From assembly GCF_030817655.1 (NCBI RefSeq), contig NZ_JAUSZM010000003.1:62001-126000 (forward strand): 64,000 nucleotides of DNA, read 5' to 3'. The translations under genes and the position numbers were made by a program. Every line of letters begins with the position of its first letter. Positions within the stretch are counted from its first letter, which is position 1. The DNA is from Streptomyces sp. V4I2 (GTDB taxonomy: Bacteria; Actinomycetota; Actinomycetes; Streptomycetales; Streptomycetaceae). The notes beneath the pieces are model-generated. The model worked only from the letters and a program-made list of their open reading frames with translations, was not told the DNA's origin and did no database searches. Of the stretch, positions 1-8,702 are shown in pieces.

Positions 1-930
1 GCCGATGTGCCCGGTGCTGCGGGCGAAGAGGTAGTCGGACAGGTCGTCGGCGAGCATGCCGGGAAAGCTGTCGGCCAGCACGATGCGCTGTTCCAGGGCC
101 AGGAGCAGCTGCCGCCAGTGGCGACGGCCCGCTTCGGTGTCGATGGTGAAGGGCGGCATGTCCAGGCGGGTGGTGCGCCGCGCGGTCTGGGCCAGAACTG
201 TCTCGGCGGGAGTCTCGCCCTCGCTGAACAGGCCCTTGTCCGCGAGTCCCACGCCGACCTTCAGGAGGGTGACGGGGAACTCGTTGGCGATCCACTTGAG
301 GTGGTTGCTGACCTCGATGCCGCTGGTGCGGCGCCACTTCAGGAAGTGCAGGTCATCCAGGATCAGCAGGCGGACCTCACAGGACAGCACACAGTCCAGA
401 GCCTGCAGTCCGAGCTGGGCGGCCGTGGAAGTGGCCCGTCCGGGGTGGCCGAAGAACTCCAGCATGGCCCGGTTGAGGTCCTTCATGCCGGTGTTCCCGG
501 TCAACCCCACGCGGCACACCGGCCACCGCTCATGTCCCCGGTCGGTGAACTCGCCCTGTTCGGCGATCTCCCGGCGGTGGAACTCCCTCGCGAAGGCGAG
601 GACTGCGGTGGTCTTGCCCAGTCCGGGGAAGGCGTCCACCGCCACCGCCCCCTTGGCCTTGTCGCCGTCCTGCACGTTACTGTCGACGATGTCCCACAAG
701 TCCTCGTGCAGCGCGGCCAGTTGAGGGGTGCGGATCGGCCCGAGATTGGCGTGCCACCTGCGGCGTTCCCGGTTGTAGGCGCTCCGCTCGGCGGCTGGCA
801 GGGCCTTCAGCTCCGCGCGGCTCAGCACACGGGGTTGGAGGCGGCGGGGGGTGTGGACGAACGCCCTGAAGTCCTCCTTGCGCGACAGCGCCAGATTCCC
901 CGGATCCATCCCGGGCGCGGGGGCGTTCAC
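1..930 (-). CDS. tnsC: TnsC-like AAA+ ATPase of a Tn7-like transposon (partial, 3' end outside window)
   Basis: This is the third gene of a tnsA-tnsB-tnsC operon and runs off the left edge. Read on the minus strand from GTG at 930, it overlaps the tnsB stop by 4 bp (GTGA), which suggests translational coupling; an in-frame ATG seven codons in is an alternative start. About 310 residues are visible. The Walker A motif DAFPGLGKTT lies near residues 99-108 and the Walker B motif RLLILDDLHF near 187-196, as in TniB/TnsC ATPases. By family knowledge TnsC couples target choice to the TnsA/TnsB transposase. A TniQ/TnsD targeting gene would be expected beyond the left edge; that is inference. Confidence 0.85.
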   Translation of the reverse strand, partial: MNAPAPGMDPGNLALSRKEDFRAFVHTPRRLQPRVLSRAELKALPAAERSAYNRERRRWHANLGPIRTPQLAALHEDLWDIVDSNVQDGDKAKGAVAVDAFPGLGKTTAVLAFAREFHRREIAEQGEFTDRGHERWPVCRVGLTGNTGMKDLNRAMLEFFGHPGRATSTAAQLGLQALDCVLSCEVRLLILDDLHFLKWRRTSGIEVSNHLKWIANEFPVTLLKVGVGLADKGLFSEGETPAETVLAQTARRTTRLDMPPFTIDTEAGRRHWRQLLLALEQRIVLADSFPGMLADDLSDYLFARSTGHIG

Positions 931-3041
931 ACGTCCTCCAGCGCGTCCGCGTAGAAGCCGTCGTCGTCCAGGTCGTCCGCCTCGTCGTCGTCCCCGCCTT
1001 CCACGTCCTCCCACACTTCGGGTTCCACCTCCGTGGCACGGTCGTGGCCCAGAGCGCGGCGCACGGACGGCAGGGAGGACGGCTCTTCGGTGGAGGGCAG
1101 GTCGAGGCTGGCCTGTTCGCGGGACAGGCGCAGGGCCATGCGCCGCTCGGCGAGCGTGGTGCCCAGCCCCAGATTCCACCGTTCCAGCAGGCCCGCGACG
1201 GCGAGCCGGTCGTCGGGGTAGCGGTGCTTGGCCGCGGCGAGTTTCCGGGCGAAGACCAGGGCGTCCTCGCTCAACGGCATCCGCATCGCTGGCGCGTGTT
1301 CCCACACCAGGGTGTGCCAGGCGCGGGTGGCGGGGTCGCGGAAGTAGATCCGGGTGATGTCGTCCGGGTCGGCCTGAAACGGCCAGCTGTTCTTCCCTGG
1401 CCCGTCGTGCGGGCTGCGGATGCCGGGGGCGGGCAGACCGGGCCCCTGGTAGCGGCGGCGATCGATCTCGATCCCGTAGTGCTGCACCGTGCGCCACTTC
1501 GTCGCCAGGAACTCGAAGGCGAGATGCGGGTCCCGGGGCACCTCGATGTACCCGGCGCGTGCCATCCCGTGCTCGAACATCGCCGCCGGTGACATCCGCA
1601 GCCCGGGCACCCCCGGATCGACCAGAGAGGCGTGCGGGCGGCAGTGGTAGGCCACCGCGACCCATTCCCTGATGATCGCCTCCAGCTCGTCGAGGAAGAA
1701 GAACGCTTCGCCTTCGGGATGGTCACCGCGGGAGTGGATGTCGGGGCCCTTGTAGCCGGGCAGCGCCTCCAGCAGGCCCTCGCGCACGGTGCGGAAGAAC
1801 CGCTCCACCGGCCCCTTGTCCCGGCCCGTACGCAGCCGGGCCGGCTGGAGGGAGATGCCCATCCGGCGGCACACGCTGGTCAGATGCTCCGATACGTAGA
1901 CCTTGCCGTGATCGACCACCAGTGTCTCGGGCACCATCGGCGGCGACGCGAGTCCCGGCCCCGTCGCCCCTTGGACGTCGACCAGGACTGTGCGCGGAAT
2001 ACCGTGTTCGGGCCACAGCGCACCCCGGGGCCAGTCCCGGCCCGCAGGCCGCGGCCGGAAGCACTGGAACAGCACCGCGCTCGCATCGACCGCCTTCGTG
2101 GACACCGGCGTCACCCGCAGGCCGGTTATGCACCGGGTGTACCAGTCCATCGCCACCGTCAGCTCGGCCTGCACCCACCGCAGGGTCAGCGGGTCGAACG
2201 CGAACACATCCAGCCGGGTGGTGTCCATCAGCACGTACTCACCCGGCCGCGTCGGCCGCAGCTTCCCGTGCGGGCCCTCGGGCCGGTCGGCGATGTCCCG
2301 GTTCCGTTTCGCACTCAGCCGGAACAGAGGATGCTGCCGCTCCAGCTCCGACAAGATGCGGTAGGCCGTTGCCTGGCTCGGGAGGCGAACGCAACCGGGG
2401 CCGTGGCGGGCGATCACGCGTGCGCGGGTGCGCTCGATCACGATCTTGCGTGTGGGCGTCGACTGGCCGATGTGCTCGGCCATCACTTCCATGGCCGTTT
2501 CCACCCAGCGTTCATCGGCCCTTGCCGCCGGCCCGCTGGACTGCTTCTTCTTGGCTGCCAGACCGGCTTCGCCGTGCCGCCGGAAGTCGGCCACCCACTG
2601 CTTGACGGTACGGACATGGACACCCAGTTCCTGGGCCTTGGCCGTGTACTTGGGTTCCAGCGGCCCGCCAGGCGCGTAGACACCACGAGGTTCGCCGTCG
2701 CCTGCCAGCTCAGGACTCCCCGAACGGAAACCCGTCAGCAGCTCGCGGACATGCCCGGCTCGTTCGAGGACTTGCCTTCGTTCGCCCTCCTGCAGCCGGT
2801 CCAGCACCACCGAGGCGATCTCCTGGTCATCATCAGCCGAAGGCCCGGGCTGATCGGTGATCAGGACGGCCCGGTCAGAGAACAGGAGTTCCTTCAACGA
2901 CAAGCGCAGAAGCCGTCCGCGTCCGTCCTTGAGAACCACCTCGTTGCCTGCTGCGGTCGCGGCCATCTCCACCACCTCGACGCTCTCGCCGTCGTAGCGG
3001 AATCGAGTTCCGACCCCCATCCGAGCCCCGGCCCCACTCAC
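927..3041 (-). CDS. tnsB: TnsB-like DDE transposase (rve integrase core, Mu-type C-terminal domain)
   Basis: This 704-residue protein fits the TnsB/TniA family, the subunit that binds transposon ends and joins 3' strands. N-terminal helix-turn-helix regions lie around residues 130-230 (for example a KQWVADFRRHGEAGL segment). The integrase core carries a visible DDE triad: D273 in LMDTTRLD, D377 in VVDHGK and E413 in PVERFF. A basic C-terminal half follows, and the last 40 residues are very acidic (EDVEGGDDDEADDLDDD), a likely contact surface for TnsC. It starts at GTG 3041, overlapping the tnsA stop by 4 bp, and its own stop overlaps tnsC by 4 bp. I see no lesion. Confidence 0.92.
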   Translation of the reverse strand: MSGAGARMGVGTRFRYDGESVEVVEMAATAAGNEVVLKDGRGRLLRLSLKELLFSDRAVLITDQPGPSADDDQEIASVVLDRLQEGERRQVLERAGHVRELLTGFRSGSPELAGDGEPRGVYAPGGPLEPKYTAKAQELGVHVRTVKQWVADFRRHGEAGLAAKKKQSSGPAARADERWVETAMEVMAEHIGQSTPTRKIVIERTRARVIARHGPGCVRLPSQATAYRILSELERQHPLFRLSAKRNRDIADRPEGPHGKLRPTRPGEYVLMDTTRLDVFAFDPLTLRWVQAELTVAMDWYTRCITGLRVTPVSTKAVDASAVLFQCFRPRPAGRDWPRGALWPEHGIPRTVLVDVQGATGPGLASPPMVPETLVVDHGKVYVSEHLTSVCRRMGISLQPARLRTGRDKGPVERFFRTVREGLLEALPGYKGPDIHSRGDHPEGEAFFFLDELEAIIREWVAVAYHCRPHASLVDPGVPGLRMSPAAMFEHGMARAGYIEVPRDPHLAFEFLATKWRTVQHYGIEIDRRRYQGPGLPAPGIRSPHDGPGKNSWPFQADPDDITRIYFRDPATRAWHTLVWEHAPAMRMPLSEDALVFARKLAAAKHRYPDDRLAVAGLLERWNLGLGTTLAERRMALRLSREQASLDLPSTEEPSSLPSVRRALGHDRATEVEPEVWEDVEGGDDDEADDLDDDGFYADALEDV

Positions 3042-3757
3042 GCTGTCCGCCGCAACAGCCGCGAGGTGGCCAGTGGTTCGCCGAGGTCAACTCGCAATTC
3101 ATGAGTCCACAACAGGTGGTGGAGAGCAGCACGGACACGAGGCTCCGGCCATCGGGGCAACTGCCCCGCCGCGGTGCCCAGCGGTAATCCGTCGAGGTCA
3201 GCCAGGCGCAGATCGTCGAGCAGATTGGGCGCAAAGAGCCAGCTGCGGCGGAAGCCGGCGAGGAAGCGGATGTTCTCCAGCTCGGCTTCTGGCGGTTCGC
3301 TCCAGACCTCGTACCGCCAGCCCCGGGACTCCACCGCCCGCCGGGTCCATTCGAAGGTGAACGCAACCTCCGGCCCGGTCAGCAGCCGGTGCGGCTTGAC
3401 ATCCACGACCACCGGCCCCTGGTCGGTGATCAGCAGATAGTCCGGGATGTGGCTTCGGGCCTTGGCCCCCGCCACCGTCTTCATCAGGAACGGCTGGGCC
3501 ACGATCCCGTGTACGTGGGGGTCGAAATCGGCGAAGAGGAGCCTGGCCAGCTCCAGCCGCGACTCGTAGATCACCGGCCGACGCATGGTGGCTGACCAGT
3601 AGCTGCCGGAGTAGTGCTTCTGCCCTCTGTGCCACCGGAACGTCCGCCACGGAGTCGCCGACATCAGCCGGTCGACGGACACTGTTGTCCACGGCAGGTT
3701 CTCCACGGGCTCGCAGTCGGGAAAACGAACGCTGACATCTACGGCGGGACCGTCCAC
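3038..3757 (-). CDS. tnsA: TnsA-like endonuclease subunit of Tn7-like transposase
   Basis: This 239-residue protein fits TnsA, the restriction-enzyme-like nuclease that cuts 5' strands so that the transposon moves by cut-and-paste. Candidate catalytic residues are E65 (VIYESRLEL), D106 (HIPDYLLI) and the D119-V-K121 pair in VVVDVKPH, the order expected for a TnsA N-terminal nuclease fold; E. coli TnsA has Q-x-K where this has D-x-K. The start is GTG 3757 and the gene is first in the operon, immediately inside the probable transposon end. A complete TnsA means replicative co-integration is not forced, unlike in TniA-only elements. Confidence 0.88.
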   Translation of the reverse strand: MDGPAVDVSVRFPDCEPVENLPWTTVSVDRLMSATPWRTFRWHRGQKHYSGSYWSATMRRPVIYESRLELARLLFADFDPHVHGIVAQPFLMKTVAGAKARSHIPDYLLITDQGPVVVDVKPHRLLTGPEVAFTFEWTRRAVESRGWRYEVWSEPPEAELENIRFLAGFRRSWLFAPNLLDDLRLADLDGLPLGTAAGQLPRWPEPRVRAALHHLLWTHELRVDLGEPLATSRLLRRTA

Positions 3758-3944
3758 GACGCACCCCCAGCTCGGAAGTACCTGCGCAGCACACGATCCC
3801 AGCCCTTGCAGATCACACAGGCAGAACCGATCCGCATCACCCGAACGAGTGAGTGCTCTGACCAGCGATTCTCAGTGAGTCACCGCATGTGGCCTCACTG
3901 TGCTTTCGACGCTGAGAATATGGCGCCGGTTTTGAGAACCCACA
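3758..3944. mobile_element. Probable right end of the Tn7-like transposon
   Basis: The 222 bp between tnsA and ku hold repeated motifs like those TnsB binds. TGAGAA occurs at 3913-3918 and 3933-3938, 20 bp apart, and in inverted form (TTCTCA) at 3869-3874. CAGTGAG near 3873 pairs with CTCACTG near 3893. Read inward from the ku side, the element would begin TGTGGGTTCTCA at 3944, matching the TGT...ACA termini of Tn7 elements. The exact end point is inferred; the left end is outside the window, so no target duplication could be checked. Confidence 0.5.
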
Positions 3945-3979
3945 ACTGGAGGTGCTCGGGGCTGTCGCGGAGGTCAGCC

Positions 3980-4876
3980 ATGCCCCGAACCATCTGGTCA
4001 GGCGCCATCAGCTTCGGCCTGGTCACGGTCCCGATCCGCGTGGCGAGTGCCACCGAGGACCACAGCATCCAGTTCCACCAGTACCACCTGGAGGACATGG
4101 GGCGGGTGCGGGTGCGGAAGGTGTGCGAGCTGGAGGACCGGGAGGTCGCCCAGTCGGAGATCGGCAAGGGCTACGAGTACGCCAAGGACCAAGTCGTCCC
4201 GATCTCGGATGCGGAGCTGCGGGAGCTGCCGTTGCCGACGGCGAAGGCCATCGAGATCGAGGCGTTCGTGCCGTTGGACAGCATCGACCCGATCCAGATC
4301 GGTGAGGGCTACTACCTGGCGCCGGACGGGCAGGTGGCGGCGAAACCGTACAAGCTGCTGGTGCAGGCGTTGGGGCGGTCGTCGAAGGTGGCCGTGGCGA
4401 AGTACGCGTGGAGTGGGCGGGAGCGGCTGGGCTTGCTGCGGGTGCGCGACGACGTGATCGTCCTACACGCGATGCGCTGGCCGGACGAGATCCGTGACCC
4501 TGCTGAATTGCTGCCGCCACCGACGGAGGTCTCCGAGGAGGAGATCGAAGGCGCGCTTGCTCTGATGGAGTCGATGAGCCGCGAGGACCTGCAGGGCCCG
4601 GATTTCGAGGACACCTACACCGACGCCATGGCCAAGATCATCGAAGCGAAGCGGGAGGAAAAGCCCCTTCCAGAAGCGCCGGAGCCCGAGAAGTCGGGCA
4701 AGGTCCTCGACCTGATGGCCGCTCTGACGGAGTCCGTGAACAAGGCCAAGGCCTCGCGGGGTGAGGGTGCAGACGTCCGCGAGATGCCGAAGAAGACCTC
4801 GGCGAAGGCGGCGAAGAAACCGGCTAAGAAGTCCGCTGCGAAGAAGACGTCTGGGCGCCGATCGCGTAGCGCCTGA
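3980..4876 (+). CDS. ku: Ku DNA end-binding protein (non-homologous end joining)
   Basis: This 298-residue bacterial Ku begins MPRTIWSGAISFGLV, the standard N-terminus of the family. It forms a ring homodimer on DNA double-strand ends and recruits LigD. The Ku core spans about residues 1-250. The tail (residues 260-298) is rich in lysine, alanine and arginine, like the extended DNA-binding tails of actinobacterial Ku proteins. The ATG at 3980 is chosen over the longer open frame because a GGAGG site sits about 7 bp upstream. No ligD is visible nearby. The gene starts only about 36 bp beyond the probable Tn7-like terminus. Confidence 0.95.
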   Translation: MPRTIWSGAISFGLVTVPIRVASATEDHSIQFHQYHLEDMGRVRVRKVCELEDREVAQSEIGKGYEYAKDQVVPISDAELRELPLPTAKAIEIEAFVPLDSIDPIQIGEGYYLAPDGQVAAKPYKLLVQALGRSSKVAVAKYAWSGRERLGLLRVRDDVIVLHAMRWPDEIRDPAELLPPPTEVSEEEIEGALALMESMSREDLQGPDFEDTYTDAMAKIIEAKREEKPLPEAPEPEKSGKVLDLMAALTESVNKAKASRGEGADVREMPKKTSAKAAKKPAKKSAAKKTSGRRSRSA

Positions 4877-4932
4877 GGGCCTGGTCGTGGTCCGCCACGG
4901 CTACGACCAGTTCGTACCGAGCGGACAAAGGA

Positions 4933-4971
4933 AGTGTGCCGCAGCCGACTCGGGGATAGCTGCGGCACACT
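4933..4971 (+). terminator. Hairpin terminator after ku
   Basis: A perfect 13-bp inverted repeat, AGTGTGCCGCAGC (4933-4945) and GCTGCGGCACACT (4959-4971), with a 13-nt loop lies 56 bp after the ku stop. It has no clear T-tract, as is common in Streptomyces. The rest of 4877-5285 shows no convincing gene. Confidence 0.7.
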
Positions 4972-5285
4972 CCCTTCGCAGCCCGGGCGCAGCAGGAAGA
5001 ACACGCCGGGGCTGCACCTCCCAGTGCCCTGTTGCCCGGTAGCCACACTGCGCCAATCGGGTGGTGTCGCCGCCTCGCCACCCGACTGTGGTCAGAGGAG
5101 ACGCAGGACGGCCGTGTGCTCGGGCAGGAGGTCGGCGAAGGCGGTGCGGATGGCGCCGGGCCCGGCCTGACGCGGTTTTCCTCCACCAGCCTGCTGCCCC
5201 TGCTCGGCGCATTCCGTCACCTCGGGAAACCGCATTGCATCGGTTCATCCCGCCACCGGGGCTCGGCTGCATTTCGTCGCCAGAC

Positions 5286-6332
5286 CTACGTGGGAGCGAA
5301 GGCACCTGGGTAGGAGTCTCCCTCTACGTACGCCTGCATGTGCGCCACGATGCCGGCGATTCGGGCTGGCCCCCACGAGGCGACACCGGCGTTGACCGGT
5401 GCCGCGGTGGTGACGAAGTTGAGGATGAAGACGTCGCGCAGCAGCAGGTAGGGCTCCAGGAGGCGGGCGAAATCTGCTGGCAGAGGCCGCACCTGGGTGT
5501 AGCCGGCCAGGTAGTCGCGAGCGAACTTCTGGTATGCGCCTGGTTCCTTCCGCGCGATCCGGTGGACGGACGAGAGCACGGTGGCAATGTCGAGCAGGTA
5601 GTGGCCGGTACCGCAGTCATCGAAGTCGATGACGCCGATGCCGCCGCCGGGCAGCGCGATCATGTTCTCGCGGTGCAGGTCACCATGGATACGCCCGCGG
5701 TCCTCCGGCCCTCCCTCGTGGAGTGCCGGGGTGATCGACTCGGCGACTTTCCGGAGCGCATCGGTGCCTTCGGCGCCCAACTGTTCCCGGGCGGCTGGAT
5801 CGGTGAGGGCGTGTCCCTTGAGGAGGATCGTCTCCGCGTCCCAGACTGGCCGGTCGAACTCTGGCAGCGGCACCGTCGCGGCGTGCTCGTGTAGGTAGGC
5901 GGTCGTGCTGCCCATCTGTTCCGCCACGCCGGGCTGGCGGTAGGGGGGCTCTGCTGTGCCGGGGAGCCAGTGCAACAGGGCGAGGGTGGACGGCTCGTCG
6001 TGGCCGGGGACCTCGAGCGGGACCACGTAGTGGCCGCCGGTGGTGGTGACGGGCTCGGGGACGGCGACGGTGCGGGACGCGGCCAGGCTCTCCAGCCATC
6101 GCATCTCGCTGCGCTGCTGGTGGGCGGGGCGGCCGTCGCGGACGGACAGGCGGGCGACGTAGGACTTTTGGCCTGGCGGGGTGACGCGCCAGACGGCGTT
6201 GTCCTCGTACTGCTGGACCTCCATCCGTGCGGCGGCCCCGTCGAGTCCGTAGTGCTGGGTCAGCGCGGCCCGGGTGTGTTCTTCGAGCCGGTCCAGTTGT
6301 GTGGCGTGGGGAAGTCGGGAAAACGACGTCAC
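5286..6332 (-). CDS. APH-fold phosphotransferase (aminoglycoside/homoserine kinase-like)
   Basis: This 348-residue kinase-fold protein uses GTG 6332 with an AAGGAA site upstream. The catalytic loop IHGDLHRENM puts the catalytic aspartate at D218, and the metal-binding motif GVIDFDDCG puts D236. These are hallmarks of the APH family, which phosphorylates small molecules such as aminoglycosides, choline, homoserine or sugars; the substrate cannot be read from sequence. It lies at the 3' end of the sugar cluster, 300 bp from the GT4 gene, so it may have its own promoter. It could modify the cluster product, act as self-resistance, or be unrelated. Confidence 0.85.
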   Translation of the reverse strand: MTSFSRLPHATQLDRLEEHTRAALTQHYGLDGAAARMEVQQYEDNAVWRVTPPGQKSYVARLSVRDGRPAHQQRSEMRWLESLAASRTVAVPEPVTTTGGHYVVPLEVPGHDEPSTLALLHWLPGTAEPPYRQPGVAEQMGSTTAYLHEHAATVPLPEFDRPVWDAETILLKGHALTDPAAREQLGAEGTDALRKVAESITPALHEGGPEDRGRIHGDLHRENMIALPGGGIGVIDFDDCGTGHYLLDIATVLSSVHRIARKEPGAYQKFARDYLAGYTQVRPLPADFARLLEPYLLLRDVFILNFVTTAAPVNAGVASWGPARIAGIVAHMQAYVEGDSYPGAFAPT

Positions 6333-6634
6333 GGGCTTCCTTGGTGGTCGGAGTGGGCGAGAGCGTAGCGAGGGCCGGCCGGGGGATGGTCGGTTTGGCG
6401 CGGCAATGCACCGTTTCTGGTGACCGCTTTGGCGCGACCGTCGGGCGGAGGATCGATTGCGCTGGTGATAAGGCGTACGTGGTGTTCTGCTGGGCTTCCG
6501 TGCAGGGGGAGTTGCAGGCGGCGGCGATGGCGAGGAAGCCGGCGCGGCAGCTGTCCCACTGGTGCTCGCCCTGGGCGCTTGGCGGCCGCGGGGCGGGGAT
6601 GTGGAGTGATTACGACGCTATCAGGAGGAGGCGG
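6333..6634. other. Intergenic region, no gene seen
   Basis: This is the spacer between the GT4 gene and the APH-fold kinase. I see no supported gene or RNA. It probably carries the kinase promoter on the minus strand, but I could not pick convincing -35/-10 boxes. Confidence 0.5.
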
Positions 6635-7810
6635 TCATTCCGGCCGGCTCATGCCTCCTGGTGCTTGGTGCCGCGAGGTGCGCTGGAGGAGAGCTCCGGT
6701 TTCGGATGCCGGTTGGTGCATGGGCGGGCCGGTGCGGAGTGCGGGTACGACGATGTTGAGGAACTCCCGGGCGTAGCACTCCCATGCGCTTTGGAGAGCG
6801 GTGCTGTCGGGCCGGTGGGGGCGGGGGGCGCGGAGCAGGGCGAGGATGTGCTGGGCGAACGCCTTGGTGTCGTCCACCGGCACGAGGACGGCCGGGGAGG
6901 TGCCGGCGCCGTCGCGGTGGCCGGGAATGTCGGTGAGCACCAGGGGCAGGCCGTGCTGGCGAGCCTCCAGGATGGAGATCGGCACGCCTTCGAAGCGCGA
7001 CATTGACACGAAGGCCCGCGCACCGGCCAGGACGCTGTCCACGAGGTCCTTGTGCCATACGGCGCCGAGCCAGACGACGTGTTCGGTGATGCCGAGGCGG
7101 TCGGCGAGCTGGCGCAGGGGGATCGTCTGGTCTCCATCGCCGATGATGACGAGGCGGACGGGCTCGTGGGTGTGGTCGACGACGTGGGCGAAGGCGCGCA
7201 GAAGGGCGTCGTGGCCCTTGTGGGGGTACAGGCTCTGGACGGCGACGTAGTAGGGGTCGCGTGCCCAGTCCCAGGGCGGGGGCGCAACGGTGGTGCGGGG
7301 CTCGGTGGCGTTGGTCAGTGTGGTGACCTTGCTGGCCGGGACGCCGACGTCGTCCAGGAGGAAGCGGGTGGAACGGCCGCCGACGGCGACGATGCTGTCC
7401 TCCGAGCGCGCCAGGATCCGGTCCAGGCGGTTCTTCGCCCTCGTGCGCAGGTGGGAGTAGTCGGAGTGGCAGAAGCGGACGACGGTGCGCGCTGTACGCA
7501 GGGCTGGGCGAATGGAGGGGTACAGGCGGCCGTCGCCGAACTGGAGCAGGACCGTGGTTCCGCGGACCAGGCGGGCGAGGAAGGCGATGCGGGCCAGGCG
7601 GGCGCGGGGGGCTATCACGAGCCGGGCTGGTGAGGGGAGTTCGGTGACGAGCGCGTTGTCGCGGCCGGGGTCCAGGACGCAGATGGTGACCTGGTGTCCG
7701 GCGTCCAGCAGGATGCGGATGTGGGAGAGCAGAACGCGTTCGAGGCCGCCCACGGTGAAGTGCCGCAGGATCATCACCACGCGGGTGGCGCAGGGCTGTG
7801 CAGAGGACAT
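6635..7810 (-). CDS. Glycosyltransferase family 4 (GT-B fold)
   Basis: This 391-residue GT4 protein opens with RVVMILRHFTVGGLERVL, the N-terminal Rossmann start of GT4 enzymes (glycine-rich GGLER motif). The donor-binding E-x7-E motif is SRFEGVPISILEA, with E274 and E282. ATG 7810 is preferred over an upstream extension because AGGGAGA precedes it. The donor is a nucleotide sugar and the reaction is retaining by family; donor and acceptor are unknown. It stands 65 bp after the SDR gene and is probably co-transcribed with it. Confidence 0.9.
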   Translation of the reverse strand: MSSAQPCATRVVMILRHFTVGGLERVLLSHIRILLDAGHQVTICVLDPGRDNALVTELPSPARLVIAPRARLARIAFLARLVRGTTVLLQFGDGRLYPSIRPALRTARTVVRFCHSDYSHLRTRAKNRLDRILARSEDSIVAVGGRSTRFLLDDVGVPASKVTTLTNATEPRTTVAPPPWDWARDPYYVAVQSLYPHKGHDALLRAFAHVVDHTHEPVRLVIIGDGDQTIPLRQLADRLGITEHVVWLGAVWHKDLVDSVLAGARAFVSMSRFEGVPISILEARQHGLPLVLTDIPGHRDGAGTSPAVLVPVDDTKAFAQHILALLRAPRPHRPDSTALQSAWECYAREFLNIVVPALRTGPPMHQPASETGALLQRTSRHQAPGGMSRPE

Positions 7811-7875
7811 GGGGGTCTCCCTGATATCGGGGTGGGCCGGGCCGGGACCCGGTGAGTCCCGGCCTGGCAGAGGGG

Positions 7876-8658
7876 TCAGCTCGTGCGGTGCACCTTGTGC
7901 TGGGCGGCCTGGGCCAGGGGCCGGAGCTCCATCAGGTCGATGTCGACGTGCTTGGGGCGGGTGGCGCACCACACCACGCACTCGGCGATGTCCTCGGGGG
8001 TGAGCGGGTGTTCGACGCCCTGGTAGACGGCGGCGATCGCCTGCTCGTCGTTGTTGAACCGGGTGCGCATGAACTCGCCGCCGGCCTCGTCGCCGCGCAT
8101 CATGCCTGGCGCGATCTCCGTGACCCGCACGGGCTGGCCGTTCAGCTCCAGGCGCAGGGTCTGTACGAGGGCGGTCAGCCCGAACTTGCTGGCGGCGTAG
8201 GCGGCTCCGCGCTCGTAGCCGACGCGGCCGACCGTGGAGCCGATGAACTGGACGTCGCCGCGGTTGCGGATCAGGGGGGGCAGCAGGGCCTGGGTCATCT
8301 GGACGACGCCGACGACGTTGGTCTCGTAGGTGCCGCGCCAGTCGGCGATGTCGCTGTCGGCGATGGTGGCGGCGTGGGTGGGGATGCCGGCGTTGTTCAC
8401 CAGCAGCGTCAGCGGGACGGGGTGTTCGGTGACGGTGCGCTCCAGGGTGGCCACTGAGTCGGCGTCGGTGACGTCGAGTTTGTGGGTGGTGATGCCGGTG
8501 GCCGCCGATGGCGCGGTGGTCAGACGGCGGGAGGCGGCGATGACCGTGTATCCGGCCTTCTCCAGGGCCTCGGCGCTCGCCCGGCCGATACCGACGCTGG
8601 CGCCGGTGACGACGGCGAAACCTCGCGGGGAGGGGTTGCTGAGGGACGGTGTGCTCAC
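7876..8658 (-). CDS. Short-chain dehydrogenase/reductase
   Basis: This 260-residue classical SDR has the NAD(P)-binding motif TGASVGIG (residues 18-25), NNAG (88-91), and the catalytic residues S141, Y154 and K158 in a YAASK motif. The GTG at 8658 is chosen because a GAAGGGA site precedes it and because the extra upstream frame does not look like an SDR. It lies 44 bp after iolB. The substrate is unknown; in this setting a keto/hydroxyl conversion on a sugar or cyclitol is likely. Confidence 0.9.
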   Translation of the reverse strand: MSTPSLSNPSPRGFAVVTGASVGIGRASAEALEKAGYTVIAASRRLTTAPSAATGITTHKLDVTDADSVATLERTVTEHPVPLTLLVNNAGIPTHAATIADSDIADWRGTYETNVVGVVQMTQALLPPLIRNRGDVQFIGSTVGRVGYERGAAYAASKFGLTALVQTLRLELNGQPVRVTEIAPGMMRGDEAGGEFMRTRFNNDEQAIAAVYQGVEHPLTPEDIAECVVWCATRPKHVDIDLMELRPLAQAAQHKVHRTS

Positions 8659-8702
8659 GGGTGTTTTCCCTTCATCGCAGGTGGATGGAGCAGGCGTACG
8701 GA

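Noticed and set aside
3614..3979. Extended N-terminus for ku
   Set aside because: The frame is open but has no ribosome site, runs through the probable transposon end, and ku proteins start MPRTIWSG.
5095..5225. Short minus-strand frame ending AFADLLPEHTAVLRLL
   Set aside because: It looks like a protein C-terminus, but only about 42 codons are open and nothing upstream extends it; too weak to list as a gene.
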